DNA of 6,209 nucleotides. It comes from Candidatus Parcubacteria bacterium. GTDB lineage: Bacteria > Patescibacteriota > Minisyncoccia > JAHIHE01 > JAGLIN01. The notes below the pieces were generated by a model that was not told the origin of the DNA, ran no database searches, and saw only the letters and a program-made list of their open reading frames with translations. Shown here piece after piece: positions 5,307 to 6,209 of the stretch. The translations under genes were made by a program, and so were the position numbers. Position 1 is the stretch's first letter, and every line of letters starts with the position of its first letter. Where the stretch lies: contig JAGLIN010000057.1 in the NCBI GenBank assembly GCA_023142975.1, forward strand, positions 1-6,209, in the 5' to 3' direction.

Positions 5307-5335
5307 TGTCATTCCCGCGGAGGCGGGAATCCAGT
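5307..5335 (-). repeat. Palindromic element after the gmk-like gene, reverse orientation
   Basis: The element starts TGTC, has arms ATTCCCGC (5311-5318) and GCGGGAAT (5323-5330) around loop GGAG, and ends CCAGT. It is the reverse complement of the copy before secY, with one base different. It starts 10 bases after the gmk-like stop. There is no T-run, so it is not a standard terminator, though the strong stem could protect the mRNA 3' end. Confidence 0.85.
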
Positions 5336-5383
5336 TAATCTCAATGAATAATAATTATAGAATAATTTTGTTAAATGAGACTT

Positions 5384-5443
5384 ACTGGATCCCAGACATT
5401 TTTTCTAAAGCTAAAGCTTTTTAGAAAAAATTCTGGGATGACA
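5384..5443 (+). repeat. Complete composite palindromic element upstream of adk
   Basis: This roughly 60-base element is a nested hairpin. The outer arms are ATCCCAGA (5389-5396) and TCTGGGAT (5432-5439). The inner arms are ATTTTTTCTAAA (5398-5409) and TTTAGAAAAAAT (5420-5431). The ends are ACTGG and GACA. The inner core matches the element at 1-46, while the outer shell matches the other copies. It stops 23 bases before the adk start codon. Confidence 0.8.
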
Positions 5444-5466
5444 GATTAAAAATAATAAAATCCAAA

Positions 5467-6117
5467 ATGAAAAAAAATATCAATATAATAATAATGGGAC
5501 CGCAAGGTTCCGGAAAGGGGACACAGACAAGAATGCTGGCGGAAAAATATGGTTTGCAGATTTTTGAGACAGGAAGCGTGTTGAGAGAGATAGCAAGTCA
5601 AAAGACTGAAGTTGGAAGAAAGATAGATGAAATTATAAATAAAAAAGGACAGTTTGTTCCTTGGGATTTAATGAAAAAAGAAGTTTTTGATTGGGGAATA
5701 AACAAACTTGATAAAAACAGGGGAATAGTATTTGACGGTACGCCAAGGATTGTAAAAGAAATTGAATATTGGAATGAAAAATTAGATAGAAAAATTGATT
5801 ATGTTTTCTATGTAGATATTTCCGAAGAGGAATCAATTAAACGGCTTTCTGTTAGAAAACAATGTAGAGAAAATAAGCATCTTTTAATCGTTGGGAAAGA
5901 CTTGAAAGAGAAGGATACAAAATGTCCGATTTGCGGAGGTGAAGTTTATAGGAGGGAAGATGATACGCCAGAGAAAATTTTAAAGCGCTTGGAATGGAAT
6001 AAAGAATTGCTCGGTCCAGTTATTAAGTATTATGAAGATAAAAATATGTTGATAAAAATTAATGGGGAACAGGGCGTGGGAGATGTATTTAGGGAGATTG
6101 TGAGTTGGATAAAGTAA
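5467..6117 (+). CDS. adk: Adenylate kinase, long form with modified zinc LID
   Basis: This enzyme catalyses ATP + AMP to 2 ADP in the cytoplasm. At 216 residues it has the length of LID-containing forms. The P-loop GPQGSGKGTQ (11-20) is intact. The AMP-binding loop is ETGSVLR (34-40, usually STGDMLR), followed by GQFVP (61-65), DGTPR (90-94, usually DGFPR), Arg126 and Arg130 before the LID, and RREDDTPEKILKRLE (162-176). The LID keeps one CPIC pair (153-156), but the first half has only Cys133 followed by His138 in place of a second Cys pair, so a Cys3-His zinc site is possible. The position after secY agrees with the common secY-adk order. Start ATG 5467 puts the P-loop at residue 11 and has no Shine-Dalgarno sequence. 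Another nucleoside monophosphate kinase of the family cannot be excluded. Confidence 0.9.
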   Translation: MKKNINIIIMGPQGSGKGTQTRMLAEKYGLQIFETGSVLREIASQKTEVGRKIDEIINKKGQFVPWDLMKKEVFDWGINKLDKNRGIVFDGTPRIVKEIEYWNEKLDRKIDYVFYVDISEEESIKRLSVRKQCRENKHLLIVGKDLKEKDTKCPICGGEVYRREDDTPEKILKRLEWNKELLGPVIKYYEDKNMLIKINGEQGVGDVFREIVSWIK

Positions 6118-6129
6118 AATTTATTTTAT

Positions 6130-6182
6130 TGTCATTCCAGAAAATTTCGTAGTGGAACGGAGAAATTTGTCTGGAATCCAGT
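6130..6182 (-). repeat. Composite palindromic element after adk, reverse orientation
   Basis: The ends are TGTC and CCAGT, the outer arms ATTCCAGA (6134-6141) and TCTGGAAT (6170-6177), and the inner arms AAATTTC (6142-6148) and GAAATTT (6162-6168) around a further short stem region. It starts 12 bases after the adk stop. The shell matches the other copies but the core is different again. With the element at 5384-5443 it brackets adk as an inverted pair. Confidence 0.8.
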
Positions 6183-6209
6183 AAATTTCAATAAACAATA
6201 TTTTTCGTA

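Noticed and set aside
5311..5330. GC-rich hairpin after the gmk-like gene as an intrinsic terminator
   Set aside because: No T-run follows the stem, and the same sequence occurs before secY, so it is better treated as a dispersed repeat.
2119..6177. Palindromes read as a CRISPR array or as tRNA-like structures
   Set aside because: The copies are dispersed, differ in core and lie between genes without regular spacers. No cas gene or tRNA cloverleaf is present.

Overview
This AT-rich window carries the distal part of a bacterial spc ribosomal-protein operon, followed by two nucleotide-kinase genes, all on the + strand. The order is rpsH (S8), rplF (L6), rplR (L18), a 63-codon unknown gene, rpsE (S5), rplO (L15), secY, a guanylate-kinase-like gene and an adenylate kinase gene. 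The most likely source is a Candidate Phyla Radiation (Patescibacteria/Parcubacteria-type) bacterium. This rests on the low GC content, on the direct step from rpsE to rplO with no rpmD (L30) between them (L30 is known to be absent across CPR bacteria), and on the divergent gmk-like protein. The assignment is an inference, because no rRNA gene is present.

Positions 1-3226 hold the ribosomal proteins. S8, L6, L18, S5 and L15 assemble on the 30S and 50S subunits. SecY (3291-4562) is the membrane channel used by many nascent chains leaving those ribosomes. A stem-loop with a T-rich tail at 4602-4629 probably ends this transcript. The gmk-like gene (4721-5296) and adk (5467-6117) would act in purine nucleotide phosphorylation. 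The gmk-like protein has lost the Walker A lysine, so its kinase activity is doubtful.

The spacing is unusual. Ribosomal operons normally have gaps of a few bases, but most gaps here are 60-175 bases and hold repeats of several classes. The first class is a dispersed palindrome with shared ends (ACTGGAT...ATGACA) and exchangeable cores, in seven full, partial or diverged copies. The second is short tandem arrays of an 8-base unit next to gene ends. The third is an inverted pair of 8-base arrays between rpsH and rplF. The fourth is a run of four small hairpins between rplF and rplR. Forward palindromes stop 21-23 bases before rpsE, secY and adk. Reverse copies begin 10-12 bases after the gmk-like gene and adk.

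Only the small unknown gene between rplR and rpsE has a recognisable Shine-Dalgarno sequence, and it is a near-perfect one. The other genes begin after AT-rich leaders, several with a TATAAT-like hexamer close to the start codon. The best leads are the small gene, the degenerate P-loop of the kinase-like protein, and the ordered repeat architecture around gene ends. No gene-free stretch exceeds 300 bases, and no tRNA, rRNA, CRISPR array or transposase gene is visible.
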